From Streptomyces sp. RPT161 (GTDB taxonomy: Bacteria; Actinomycetota; Actinomycetes; Streptomycetales; Streptomycetaceae): a DNA stretch of 64,000 nt. Below the pieces are notes generated by a model. That model was given only the letters and a program-made list of their open reading frames with translations. It was not told the DNA's origin and did no database searches. Position numbers and translations under genes: made by a program. This document shows, in pieces, positions 26,339 to 34,843 of this stretch (its first letter is position 1; every line of letters starts with the position of its first letter). Location: the NCBI RefSeq assembly GCF_027533845.1, contig NZ_JAPZVN010000013.1, positions 62,001-126,000 on the forward strand. Direction: 5' to 3'.

Positions 26339-29300
26339 CCGTGGCGCACGACGACGGCCTCCACCGCGCGCAGGTCGGCAGGACGCACCCGGTCGCCATC
26401 GTGGGGATGGCCGTGTTGCTGCCGGGCGCGCCGGACCTGGACACCTACTGGCGCAATCTGGTGCACGGCGCCGACGCGATCACCGACGTGCCACCTGGCC
26501 GCTGGGACACCGACTTCTACCACCCGGACAGCGCGGGCGGCCCGACCGCGCCGGACCGTGTGTACTGCCGACGGGGCGGATTCGTGGACGAGTTCGCCGA
26601 GGTGGAGGTCACCCGGTTCGGGATCATGCCCGCGTCGGTGCCGGGCGCCGAGCCCGACCAACTGCTGGCCCTGAAGGTGGCGGCCGCGGCCATCGCGGAC
26701 GCGGGCGGCGAGGACCGGCTGCCGGACCGGCAGCGGGTGGGCGTGGTGCTGGGTCGCGGCGGGTACCTCACCCCCGGTCTCGTCCGGCTCGACCAGCGGG
26801 TCCGCACCGCCCGCCAACTCGTCCGCACCCTCGGCGAGTTGTTGCCCGGCCTCGGCATGGACCAGTTGGAGCGGGTCCACGCGGCCTTCATCGAGCGCCT
26901 CGGGCCCGACCGCCCCGAGGCCGCCATCGGACTGGTGCCCAACCTCGCCGCCTCACGCGTGGCGCACCGGCTCGACCTGCGCGGGCCCGCCTACACCGTT
27001 GACGCCGCCTGTGCGTCATCGCTGGTGGCGGTCGACCAGGCAGTCGGAGAACTGGCCTCGGGCCGCTGCGACGTGATGCTCGCCGGTGGTGTGCACCACT
27101 GCCACGACATCACGTTGTGGAGCGTCTTCTCCCAACTCGGCGCGCTTTCCCCGAGTCAGCGCATCCGGCCCTTCCACCGAGCGGCCGACGGCATTCTGAT
27201 CGGCGAGGGCACCGGATTCGTGGTACTCAAACGCCTGGCCGACGCGCAGCGGGCGGGGGAGCGTGTCTACGCGGTCATCCGGGGCACCGGTGTCGCCAGC
27301 GACGGACGCGCCGCGGGCCCGGCCAACCCGGACCCGGCGGGTCAGGCGCGCGCCGTACGGCAGGCGTGGCGAACGGCTGGCCTGGACCCCAGGGAACCGC
27401 ACGCGATCGGGCTGTTGGAGGCACACGGCACCGCCACACCCGCCGGAGACGCGGCCGAACTCGCCACGCTGGCCGACGTGTTCGGCCCCCACGGTCCTGG
27501 CGGAGCCGACACCCGCGCCGTCATCGGTTCGGTGAAGTCGATGATCGGCCACACCATGCCCACCGCCGGCGTGGCCGCCCTGATCAAGGCGGCCCTCGCG
27601 GTCCACCACGGTGTGTTGCTGCCCACGCTGCACTGCGACGACCCGCACCCCGCTCTCGCGACCACCCGGTTCCGTACCCTGGACACGCCGCGGCCCTGGG
27701 AAACCGCCGCGGATCAGCCACTACGCCGTGCGGCGGTGAACGCGTTCGGCTTCGGCGGCATCAACGCCCACGTGGTGCTGGAACAGGCCCCAACGCCCGT
27801 CTCACCGGTGGCGGTGCCCGCTTCACGGGCCGTCGTGGCCGAGCCGGAGCGGGTCCTGGCGCTGGCCGCGGCCACCCCGGAACGACTCGCCGAACTCCTC
27901 GCGACAGACGACCGCGCCGTACTCGCCGCGGGATCGGAACGACCCGCGGGGCCGGGCCGCAGCAGGCTCGGCATCGTCGACCCGACCGCCAGGCGGCTGG
28001 CGTTGGCCAGGCGCATCGTCGCCAAAGGCCGTTCCTGGCGCGGTCGCCACGACATCTGGTTCGCCGCCAACCCCCTGCTCGGCAGCGGCGCCGACGGGGT
28101 GCCGGGGAAGCTGGCGTTCGTCTTCCCCGGTCTTGAGGACGAGTTCGAGCCCCGGCTGGCCGGTGTGGCCGAGCACTTCGGGCTGGCAGCCGTACGCGGC
28201 AGTGGACCGGCACCGGCTGGTGACGTCGGCCGACGTGGGGCGGACGTCTTCGGCGTGGGCCGCCTGCTGGACGCGGCGTTGCGGCACATGGGGATCGTGC
28301 CGGACGCGGTGGCCGGACACAGCGTCGGCGAATGGACCGCGATGGCGGCGGGAGGCATGTACGCGGCCAACGCGGTCGACGCCTTCCTCGACTCCTTCGA
28401 CCCGGACGCGCTCCGCGTGCCCGCGATGGCCTTCGCCGTCGTCGGGGCCTGCGCGGAGCGGGTCGTGGCCGCGTTGGAGGAGTGGTCGGACGACAGGATC
28501 GTGCTCTCCCACGACAACGCGGCGCACCAGTCGATCGTGTGCGGTCCTCCGGCCCCCGTAGCGGAGTTCGTCCGATCGCTGCGAGCCGAGGGGGTGATAG
28601 CGCAGGTCCTGCCGTTCCAGTCCGGCTTCCACACCCCGATGCTCGCCCCCTACCTGGGGCCGATCGCAGCAGCCGCGCACCGCTTCGAGCTGTTTCTGCC
28701 GACGGTCCCCGTCTGGTCGGCCACGACCGCCGCGCCCTACCCGCGGGACGAAGCCGCCGTGCGCGAGCTGTTCGTACGGCATCTGCTGGAGCCCGTACGC
28801 TTCCGGCCGCTGGTCGAAGCGATGTACGCGGCAGGCCACCGCGCTTTCGTACAGGTCGGTACAGGCCAGCTGGCCTCGCTCGTCAGCGACACCCTGCATG
28901 ACAGGGAACACCTCGTGGTCGCCGCCAACTCGCCGCACCGCGACGGCCTCGCCCAACTCAGGCGCGTGGCCACCGCGTTGTGGGCTGACGGCGCCGAGAC
29001 GGACCCCGACCTTCCGCGTGCGGTGGCCGCGCACGGGGGGACGGGGCACGACCCGGCGCCGGTTCCGCGACAGCCGGTCCGGCTCGACCTGGGCGGTTCC
29101 CTGGTCCGACTGGACGCGGACGTATTAGCGGAGCTGCGCCGTGAGTTGGCACCCGCTGCCGACTCCGCCAGCCAACCGGCCAGCGCCACGGCGGCACTTG
29201 ACGTCGCGGCCGCCCGTTTCCCGCTCGCCGCCGAACTCGGCGCGCTGCTGCGGGAGACGGCCGAGGCCGCCGCCGAACTCATCGCGGCGGGAGACCGGAC

Positions 29301-30954
29301 GGCACCAGCACGTCCGTCACCCGCGACCATCGCGAGCGCACCGCGCGCCCTGGAGACGAGCACCGTGCTACGGGTCTCCACCGACGCGATGCCGTATCTG
29401 CGCGACCACTGCTTCTTCCCCCAGCGGCCCGGCTGGCCCGACGAGGCGGACCGGTGGCCGGTGGTACCGGCCACCACGATCGTGCGGCACCTCATGGACG
29501 CGGCGGAACGGGCCGCCCCCGGACAGCGCGCCATCGCGGTGCACGGCGCCCGATTCGACCAGTGGGTGACCGCCGCACCCCCGGCCGACGTGCCCATCAC
29601 GACGGCGCCGTCACCCGACGACCCCAGCAGGATCCGCGTCGCCTTCGGCCGCAGCGCGCACGCCACCGTGGAAGTCGCCCCGCACTACCCGGCGGACCGC
29701 CCCGAACCGTGGCGTACCGACCCCGCCGTCGAGCGCGCCCCCCGCCACACGGCCGCCCAACTCTACGCCGAACGCTGGATGTTCCACGGCCCGATGTTCC
29801 AGGGCCTCACCGAGATCACCGCCATCGGCGAGGCACACGTACGCGGCACGATCACCACGCCTGCCGCGCCCGGCGGCCTGCTGGACAACGTCGGCCAGCT
29901 GCTCGGCTACTGGATCATGGCCACCCGCACCGAGCGGACCGTCGTCTTCCCGGTCGGCCTTCGGCATCTGTGCTTCTTCGGGCCGCATCCGCGCTCAGGA
30001 ACCGAGGTGGAGTGCCTGATCAGGATCGCCTCGCTGACCGACGCCGCACTCGAAGCCGACGTACAACTCGTCGCGGACGGCCGGGTGTGGGCGGAAGTGA
30101 CCGGCTGGCAGGACCGCAGGTTCGACAACCACCCGCAGACCAAGGCGGTCGAGCGCTTCCCGCAGCGCAACACGCTCTCCAGGGCGCAGCCCGGCGGCTG
30201 GGTCCTCCTCCACCAACGGTGGCCGGACCTCGCCTCCCAGGACCTGATCATGCGCAACCATCTGGGCGGCGCCGAGCGCGCCGAGTACGAGCGCCACCCA
30301 CCGCACGGGCGAAGACAGTGGCTGCTCGGCCGGATCGCGGCCAAGGACGCCGTACGGCGGTGGCTTTGGGACCACGGCGAAGGCCCTGTCTTCCCCGCGG
30401 AGATACGGATCCGCAACGACGAACGCGGTCGCCCGTACGCCACCGGGGTGCACGGCCGTACCCTGCCGGATCTGGACCTCTCCCTGGCGCACCGCGCCGA
30501 GACCGGGGTGGCGCTCGTGGTACCGCGACGGCTGCGGCGCCGCACCGACGGCACAGGGCCCGGCATCGACATCGAGGAACTGGCCGACCTGGCCGAGCAG
30601 ACGCTCGCGGTCGCCTTCGGCGCGTCGGAGCGCGAGCTGATCGCCGCGTTGCGCTCCGAGACCGGCGAGGCCGAGGCGCGGTGGACCACGACGTTCTGGG
30701 CGGCGAAGGAGGCCGTCGCCAAGGCGGAGGGCACCGGGTTCCGCGGCAGGCCCCGGGACTTCGCCGTGGTCGAGGCGGACGTCACGGCCGCGCCGGTACG
30801 ACTCGTGGTCCAGGCGGCCACGTCCACCGGTGTGCCGCGCCGCTACCGGGTGCACAGCACGGGGGTGGCCAATCCGCCGGGCTTGCCGTGCAGGGACTAC
30901 ATCGTGGCCTGGACGAACGGGCCGGCGGACGACAACGAGGAGATCGATCAGTGA
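26332..30954 (+). CDS. Second synthase subunit: KS, AT, DH, PPTase
   Basis: A 1540-aa protein starting at ATG 26332 (or GTG 26335), overlapping the first subunit's stop. It has a second KS (19-440) with intact C227, H365 and H407, so it is not a decarboxylation-dead chain-length factor; an AT (590-870; GHSVGE S664, GFHTP H767) with FVFPGLEDEF replacing the usual FPGQG; a double-hotdog DH (about 1010-1290; H1026 in RDHCFF, D1185 in LLDNVGQLLGY); and a C-terminal Sfp-type phosphopantetheinyl transferase (GIDIE D1413/E1415; WAAKEAVAK E1460). The built-in PPTase recalls enediyne PKSs. A rare TTA codon at 29125-29127 suggests bldA-dependent translation. Confidence 0.88.
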   Translation: MVTVAHDDGLHRAQVGRTHPVAIVGMAVLLPGAPDLDTYWRNLVHGADAITDVPPGRWDTDFYHPDSAGGPTAPDRVYCRRGGFVDEFAEVEVTRFGIMPASVPGAEPDQLLALKVAAAAIADAGGEDRLPDRQRVGVVLGRGGYLTPGLVRLDQRVRTARQLVRTLGELLPGLGMDQLERVHAAFIERLGPDRPEAAIGLVPNLAASRVAHRLDLRGPAYTVDAACASSLVAVDQAVGELASGRCDVMLAGGVHHCHDITLWSVFSQLGALSPSQRIRPFHRAADGILIGEGTGFVVLKRLADAQRAGERVYAVIRGTGVASDGRAAGPANPDPAGQARAVRQAWRTAGLDPREPHAIGLLEAHGTATPAGDAAELATLADVFGPHGPGGADTRAVIGSVKSMIGHTMPTAGVAALIKAALAVHHGVLLPTLHCDDPHPALATTRFRTLDTPRPWETAADQPLRRAAVNAFGFGGINAHVVLEQAPTPVSPVAVPASRAVVAEPERVLALAAATPERLAELLATDDRAVLAAGSERPAGPGRSRLGIVDPTARRLALARRIVAKGRSWRGRHDIWFAANPLLGSGADGVPGKLAFVFPGLEDEFEPRLAGVAEHFGLAAVRGSGPAPAGDVGRRGADVFGVGRLLDAALRHMGIVPDAVAGHSVGEWTAMAAGGMYAANAVDAFLDSFDPDALRVPAMAFAVVGACAERVVAALEEWSDDRIVLSHDNAAHQSIVCGPPAPVAEFVRSLRAEGVIAQVLPFQSGFHTPMLAPYLGPIAAAAHRFELFLPTVPVWSATTAAPYPRDEAAVRELFVRHLLEPVRFRPLVEAMYAAGHRAFVQVGTGQLASLVSDTLHDREHLVVAANSPHRDGLAQLRRVATALWADGAETDPDLPRAVAAHGGTGHDPAPVPRQPVRLDLGGSLVRLDADVLAELRRELAPAADSASQPASATAALDVAAARFPLAAELGALLRETAEAAAELIAAGDRTAPARPSPATIASAPRALETSTVLRVSTDAMPYLRDHCFFPQRPGWPDEADRWPVVPATTIVRHLMDAAERAAPGQRAIAVHGARFDQWVTAAPPADVPITTAPSPDDPSRIRVAFGRSAHATVEVAPHYPADRPEPWRTDPAVERAPRHTAAQLYAERWMFHGPMFQGLTEITAIGEAHVRGTITTPAAPGGLLDNVGQLLGYWIMATRTERTVVFPVGLRHLCFFGPHPRSGTEVECLIRIASLTDAALEADVQLVADGRVWAEVTGWQDRRFDNHPQTKAVERFPQRNTLSRAQPGGWVLLHQRWPDLASQDLIMRNHLGGAERAEYERHPPHGRRQWLLGRIAAKDAVRRWLWDHGEGPVFPAEIRIRNDERGRPYATGVHGRTLPDLDLSLAHRAETGVALVVPRRLRRRTDGTGPGIDIEELADLAEQTLAVAFGASERELIAALRSETGEAEARWTTTFWAAKEAVAKAEGTGFRGRPRDFAVVEADVTAAPVRLVVQAATSTGVPRRYRVHSTGVANPPGLPCRDYIVAWTNGPADDNEEIDQ

Positions 30955-31274
30955 CCATCAGTGGGCAGACCCCCGCGGTCTCCGTGGTCGACGCGCGCAC
31001 CGTCCTCGCGGACATCGCCCGGATGCTGCGGGCCGTACTCGACGAGTACGGTCTCGACGACATCGAGATCACCATGGAGACCCGCTTCACCGAGGACCTG
31101 GAGCTGGAGAGCATCGACCTGGTCACCCTGGCGGGCAGCCTGGAAGCACACTACGGGCGTCAGGTCAACTTCGCCGCGTTCGTGGCCGACTTGGAGCTTG
31201 ACGAGATCATCGGCCTCACCGTCGGACGTCTGGTCGAACACGTCGTGCGGTGCCTCAACGCCGAGAGGAACTGA
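30951..31274 (+). CDS. Discrete acyl carrier protein
   Basis: A 107-aa ACP. GTG 30951 overlaps the TGA of the PPTase-bearing subunit, so its translation is coupled. The four-helix fold is recognisable, with the phosphopantetheine Ser in EDLELESIDLVTL. A longer N-terminal extension (about 15 residues) than a FAS ACP is seen. It could carry the starter unit, accept the finished chain, or hand the chain to the Cys-hydrolase and glycosyltransferase encoded next. The PPTase domain just upstream probably activates both this ACP and the internal one. Confidence 0.92.
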   Translation: MTISGQTPAVSVVDARTVLADIARMLRAVLDEYGLDDIEITMETRFTEDLELESIDLVTLAGSLEAHYGRQVNFAAFVADLELDEIIGLTVGRLVEHVVRCLNAERN

Positions 31275-31277
31275 TCC

Positions 31278-32123
31278 ATGGCGATGATCAGGACAACCGA
31301 CGGACCGGAGGGCATCAGGCTCCACGTACAGCGGCTCGCCCCACCGGACGGGCGCCCGCCCACCACCACCGCCGTGCTGCTGCACGGCCTGCTCACCGAC
31401 AGCCTGGCCAGCTACTACTTCACGGTGGCCCCCGCGCTCGCTGCTGCCGGGACCGACGTGGTGATGTACGACCACCGCGGCCACGGTCGCAGTGAACGCC
31501 CCTACAGCAGCTACGCGTTGGCCGACTTCGTCACCGACCTGGAGCGGCTGCTCGACCGCCTGGAGATCACCAGCCCCGTCCACCTGGTTGGCAACTGCTT
31601 CGGCGGAACAGTGGCCTTCGAGTACGCCGTCCGCCACCCGGAGCGGGTCGCGGGAGTCTGCCTGATCGAGTCGAATCCCGCCACGGAGTCCTGGGCCAAG
31701 GACATAGCCGATATCTTCCGGCGCCTCGTCGGGGAGCTGGTCGAGCACGAGGCCGAGGCGCTGGCCTGGGTGAGCGCCCACGAGGGCGACCACACCGCCA
31801 GGTTGGCGAGGTCAGCGGCCCGGCTGGTGCGCACCACCAGCATCGCGCGGGACATCCCGGCGAGCCGGGTGCTCAGCGAGGAGCAGGTCCGCTCGGTGCG
31901 TTGCCCGGTGCTGGCCGTCTACGGTCGTGAATCCGAACTCGCCGGTCAGGCATGGCGGTTGGCGTCGCTGCTGCCGGGTACGCGGTCGGTCTTCCTGCCC
32001 GGACAGGGGCACTCCGTGCTGGCGGAGGCACCCGGGCTCGTCCTCGGACTGCTGCTGTCCTCGATCGGCGAGCCTGGAGGCACGCCGCCGGTGCCCGTCG
32101 CGGCGGACGGCGACGCGCGATGA
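31278..32123 (+). CDS. Alpha/beta hydrolase with Cys nucleophile (release or transfer step)
   Basis: A 281-aa alpha/beta-hydrolase fold protein, 3 bp after the ACP gene. The oxyanion region LLHGLLTD and the strand YDHRGHGRSERP are standard. The nucleophile elbow reads GNCFGG, so C107 replaces the usual Ser. A late acidic position lies in YGRESEL and H245 in GQGHSVL, completing a Cys-His-acid triad. Cys-type members include dienelactone hydrolase and some synthase-associated thioesterases or acyltransferases. Position suggests it takes the acyl chain from an ACP and hydrolyses it or transfers it to another acceptor. Its TGA overlaps the glycosyltransferase ATG. Confidence 0.85.
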   Translation: MAMIRTTDGPEGIRLHVQRLAPPDGRPPTTTAVLLHGLLTDSLASYYFTVAPALAAAGTDVVMYDHRGHGRSERPYSSYALADFVTDLERLLDRLEITSPVHLVGNCFGGTVAFEYAVRHPERVAGVCLIESNPATESWAKDIADIFRRLVGELVEHEAEALAWVSAHEGDHTARLARSAARLVRTTSIARDIPASRVLSEEQVRSVRCPVLAVYGRESELAGQAWRLASLLPGTRSVFLPGQGHSVLAEAPGLVLGLLLSSIGEPGGTPPVPVAADGDAR

Positions 32124-33331
32124 GCCGCTTCCTGTTCGTCGTGCCGCCGCTGGTCGGCCATATCAACCCCACAGTGGGAGTCGGGGCCGAGCTGGCCGCC
32201 CGCGGACACCAGGTGGCCTGGGCCGGGATGCCCGACGCCGTCCGGCCGCTCGTCGGTGACGGCGGCACCGTCTTCGCCTGCGGCGGACCAAGGCTCGGCG
32301 AGGGCGGTGCCGTCCGCCCACCGGACGTACGCGGCCCGGGCGCGCTGAAGTTCCTCTGGGAGCGGTTCCTGGCGCCGCTCGCCGAGGAGATGACTTCTGG
32401 CGTGCGTGCGGCCGTGGCGGAATTCCGTCCCGATGTGCTCGTCGCCGACCAGCAGACCGTCGCCGGAGGCCTGACCGCCGAGCTGCTCGGCGTGCGGTGG
32501 GCCACCTCGGCGACCACCTCGGCCGAGTTCGCCGGCGCGCTCGACGGCATGCCCAAGGTCGACGCCTGGCTCGAAGGGCTGCTGGACGACCTGCGCCACC
32601 GTATGGGCGACCCGGCCGGGACGGCCGATCCCCGGTTCTCCCCACACCTGGTGCTTGCCTTCACCACCGAGGAACTCGCCGGACGCCCGGTCCGGGCGCA
32701 CGACCGGATCCGCTTCGTCGGCCCGTCGATCGCCCACCGCCCGGCCACATGCGACTTCCCCTGGGACTGGCTGGACCCCGCGCGACCGTCGGCACTGGTT
32801 ACCTTGGGCACCGCCAACGCCGAAGCGGGCACACGCTTCCTCGCGGAATGCCGCGCGGCCGTTCGCGGCCGAACCGACCGCCTCCAGGCGGTGATCACTG
32901 ATCCCGCGGGCTCGCTCGGTCCGCCCACTGCCGATGACAAGGACGTGCTGGTGCTGCCATACGTTCCGCAACTCCCGCTCCTGGAAAGGGTCGACACCGT
33001 CGTCTGCCACGCCGGGCACAACACCGTCTGTGAATCCCTGTGGCACGGCGTCCCGCTGGTCGTGGCACCGATCCGCGACGACCAGCCCGTGGTGGCCGCC
33101 CAGGTGGTGGACGCCGGAGCGGCCGTCCGCGTCCGGTTCGGCCGGGTCACGGCGTCCAAGCTCGGCGACGCACTCGACGCGGTGCTCTGGGAACCCCGCT
33201 ACCGTGCCGCGGCCGAGCGGGTCGGGGCGTCCTTCCGCGCGGCGGGCGGAGCCGCCGCGGCCGCCATCCATCTGGAACGGCTGGCGGCGGGCGCGGACGA
33301 GGCCCCGCCCACCCCCGAGGTGACGAAATGA
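32120..33331 (+). CDS. GT1-family (UGT-like) glycosyltransferase
   Basis: A 403-aa GT-B glycosyltransferase coupled to the hydrolase (ATGA) and to the methyltransferase (ATGA). The N-terminal acceptor half begins FVVPPLVGHINPTVGVGAEL; the C-terminal nucleotide-sugar site contains LPYVPQLPLL and HAGHNTVCESLWHGVPLVV, the UGT signature. The family resembles carotenoid and macrolide glycosyltransferases (CrtX/MGT type). No NDP-sugar biosynthesis genes lie in this operon, so a common sugar such as UDP-glucose is the likely donor (inference). The probable acceptor is the hydroxylated lipid or polyketide chain made upstream. It is cytosolic, with no membrane segment. Confidence 0.9.
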   Translation: MSRFLFVVPPLVGHINPTVGVGAELAARGHQVAWAGMPDAVRPLVGDGGTVFACGGPRLGEGGAVRPPDVRGPGALKFLWERFLAPLAEEMTSGVRAAVAEFRPDVLVADQQTVAGGLTAELLGVRWATSATTSAEFAGALDGMPKVDAWLEGLLDDLRHRMGDPAGTADPRFSPHLVLAFTTEELAGRPVRAHDRIRFVGPSIAHRPATCDFPWDWLDPARPSALVTLGTANAEAGTRFLAECRAAVRGRTDRLQAVITDPAGSLGPPTADDKDVLVLPYVPQLPLLERVDTVVCHAGHNTVCESLWHGVPLVVAPIRDDQPVVAAQVVDAGAAVRVRFGRVTASKLGDALDAVLWEPRYRAAAERVGASFRAAGGAAAAAIHLERLAAGADEAPPTPEVTK

Positions 33332-34446
33332 GCGGCGAACAGCACACACCCGGGACGTCGGCGAAGCGCAGCCGGGCCGCGACCGTGGCTGAGCTTCGTC
33401 CGCGCTACCAGGCCGATCTGGCCCACGGCACCGAGCGGTTCTTCGACAGACGCCGCACCGACTGCCCGTGGTGCGGCTCGACCCGACTGCGGGAACGACT
33501 GCGCACGCCCGACCTCTTCCAGCACAAGCCCGGCCGCTTCTTCCTCGACGAGTGCCAGCAGTGCGGCCATGTCTTCCAGAACCCCAGGCTGAACGGCGCG
33601 GGTCTGGAGTTCTACTACCGGGACTTCTACGACGGACTGGGGGAGAAGGATCTCGACGGCGTCTTCACCGGACCCGGCCGGGAGAAGATGTACCGACGCC
33701 GGGCCGAATCCCTGAAACCCTTCGACCGCACCCCGAAGAACTGGCTCGACGTCGGCACGGGCCACGGGCATTTCTGCGCCACCGCCCGAACCGTCTTCCC
33801 CGGAACCGTGTTCGACGGGCTGGACTTCAGCGCGGGCATCGAACTGGCCGAGCGGGCGGGCCGGATCGACCGCGGCTTTCGGGGCAGCTTCACCGAGTTG
33901 GCGCGCCAGGAACTCCTCGGCCGGTACGACGCGGTCAGCATGTACCACTACCTGGAACACAGCACCGACCCGCGCGGCGAACTACGGGCGGCCTGGCAGG
34001 CGATCCACCCGGGTGGGCATCTACTGATCGAGGTACCCGATCCGCAGAGCCGCCTCGCCAGGGTGCTCGGCCGCTGGTGGCTTCCCTGGCTGCAGCCACA
34101 GCATCTCAACTTCCTGCCCGTGGCCAACCTCCGCCAAGAGCTGACCGCCCTCGGCTTCACCGTGGTCGCCGAGGCACACGCCGAGCCGCATGACACGGTA
34201 GACCTGCTCGGCGCGGTATGGCTGTCGCTGAACGCCGTCGCACCACCCGAGGACGCTCCCTGGCTCACCACACCGACGGACCGCATCCACCGCCTGCTGC
34301 GCGCCGCGCTCCTGCTGGCCGGTGTACCGGCTCTGCTCCTCGGCACCACGCTTGACCGGCTGCTGGTCAAGCCGATCGCTCACCGGCTGGGCCTGAGCAA
34401 CGCCTACCGGGTCATCGCCAGGCGGCCTGAGACACCGCCCGGGTAA
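33328..34446 (+). CDS. SAM-dependent methyltransferase with N-terminal zinc ribbon
   Basis: A 372-aa class I methyltransferase. Residues 45-80 hold a zinc-ribbon-like CPWCG...CQQCG pair; the SAM site is NWLDVGTGHGHF (about 135) with the acidic loop DGLDFS; MYHYLEH follows motif II. The C-terminal third has a hydrophobic stretch (LLRAALLLAGVPALLLG) that could contact membrane or a lipid substrate. The zinc-ribbon plus methyltransferase layout is also seen in sugar C-methyltransferases, so the target may be the sugar or the lipid. It is the last gene of the overlapping operon; a terminator lies 85 bp downstream. Confidence 0.85.
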   Translation: MSGEQHTPGTSAKRSRAATVAELRPRYQADLAHGTERFFDRRRTDCPWCGSTRLRERLRTPDLFQHKPGRFFLDECQQCGHVFQNPRLNGAGLEFYYRDFYDGLGEKDLDGVFTGPGREKMYRRRAESLKPFDRTPKNWLDVGTGHGHFCATARTVFPGTVFDGLDFSAGIELAERAGRIDRGFRGSFTELARQELLGRYDAVSMYHYLEHSTDPRGELRAAWQAIHPGGHLLIEVPDPQSRLARVLGRWWLPWLQPQHLNFLPVANLRQELTALGFTVVAEAHAEPHDTVDLLGAVWLSLNAVAPPEDAPWLTTPTDRIHRLLRAALLLAGVPALLLGTTLDRLLVKPIAHRLGLSNAYRVIARRPETPPG

Positions 34447-34531
34447 CGGCGGCGCCTTCGGGGATGCGGCCACGCATGACGTACGGAGTGCCGGTGCGGC
34501 GGGGTGCCCGTTCACGACGGGCAGTCGCAGC

Positions 34532-34569
34532 ACTTCGCCCCGCCGACCAAACGATCGGCGGGGCGAAGT
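34532..34569. terminator. Terminator shared by PKS operon and the peptide gene
   Basis: Perfect 15-bp arms (34532-34546, ACTTCGCCCCGCCGA, with 34555-34569) and an 8-base loop between the convergent methyltransferase and small peptide genes. Confidence 0.8.
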
Positions 34570-34624
34570 AGTCAGGCCCCGAATTGACGGCCAGCGCCAA
34601 GAAGTTCCGGGGCCCGCTGTCGCG

Positions 34625-34843
34625 TCAGAGACCGGCTATTCCGGAAACGCTGGCCTGGCCCGAGACGGGGCCGACGACCTGGATGCCGGCGCCGCCGCTG
34701 ATCACGCCGCTGGGCAGCCCGGGCAGAACGGGGAGCGCGGAGGTGGCTTCCTGGACCAGGCCGCCGAGAAGGCCGCCGGAAACGGCGTCCAGGTCGGCGT
34801 CGGAAATCTCCTGGGTCTCGACGGGGGTGAAGTCGTTGCGCAT
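34625..34843 (-). CDS. Small RiPP/bacteriocin-like precursor with double-glycine leader
   Basis: A 72-aa peptide. ATG 34843 is preceded by GGAAAGG; the longer upstream frame looks non-coding. The first 24 residues form an acidic leader with ISDADLDAVSGG, the type used by class II lanthipeptides and other GG-processed peptides. The predicted core (48 aa) starts LLGG and is rich in Gly, Val, Ser, Ala and Pro (LPVLPGLPSG, SGGAG), hydrophobic and without any Cys, so thioether rings cannot form. No LanM, peptidase-transporter or YcaO gene is present in the window. It may be an unmodified bacteriocin or a signal or substrate linked to the neighbouring lipid cluster; that link is speculative. Confidence 0.65.
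   Translation of the reverse strand: MRNDFTPVETQEISDADLDAVSGGLLGGLVQEATSALPVLPGLPSGVISGGAGIQVVGPVSGQASVSGIAGL

Noticed and set aside
26332-27650. Second KS as an inactive chain-length factor
   Set aside because: The catalytic Cys and both His are present at normal spacing.
19355-30954. Classical enediyne biosynthesis locus
   Set aside because: Domain order is similar to enediyne PKSs, but the conserved enediyne accessory genes next to PksE are absent, and the PfaD-like domains and glycosyltransferase point to a lipid synthase.
34625-34843. Lanthipeptide precursor
   Set aside because: The leader fits but the core has no cysteine and no LanM or similar enzyme is in the window.
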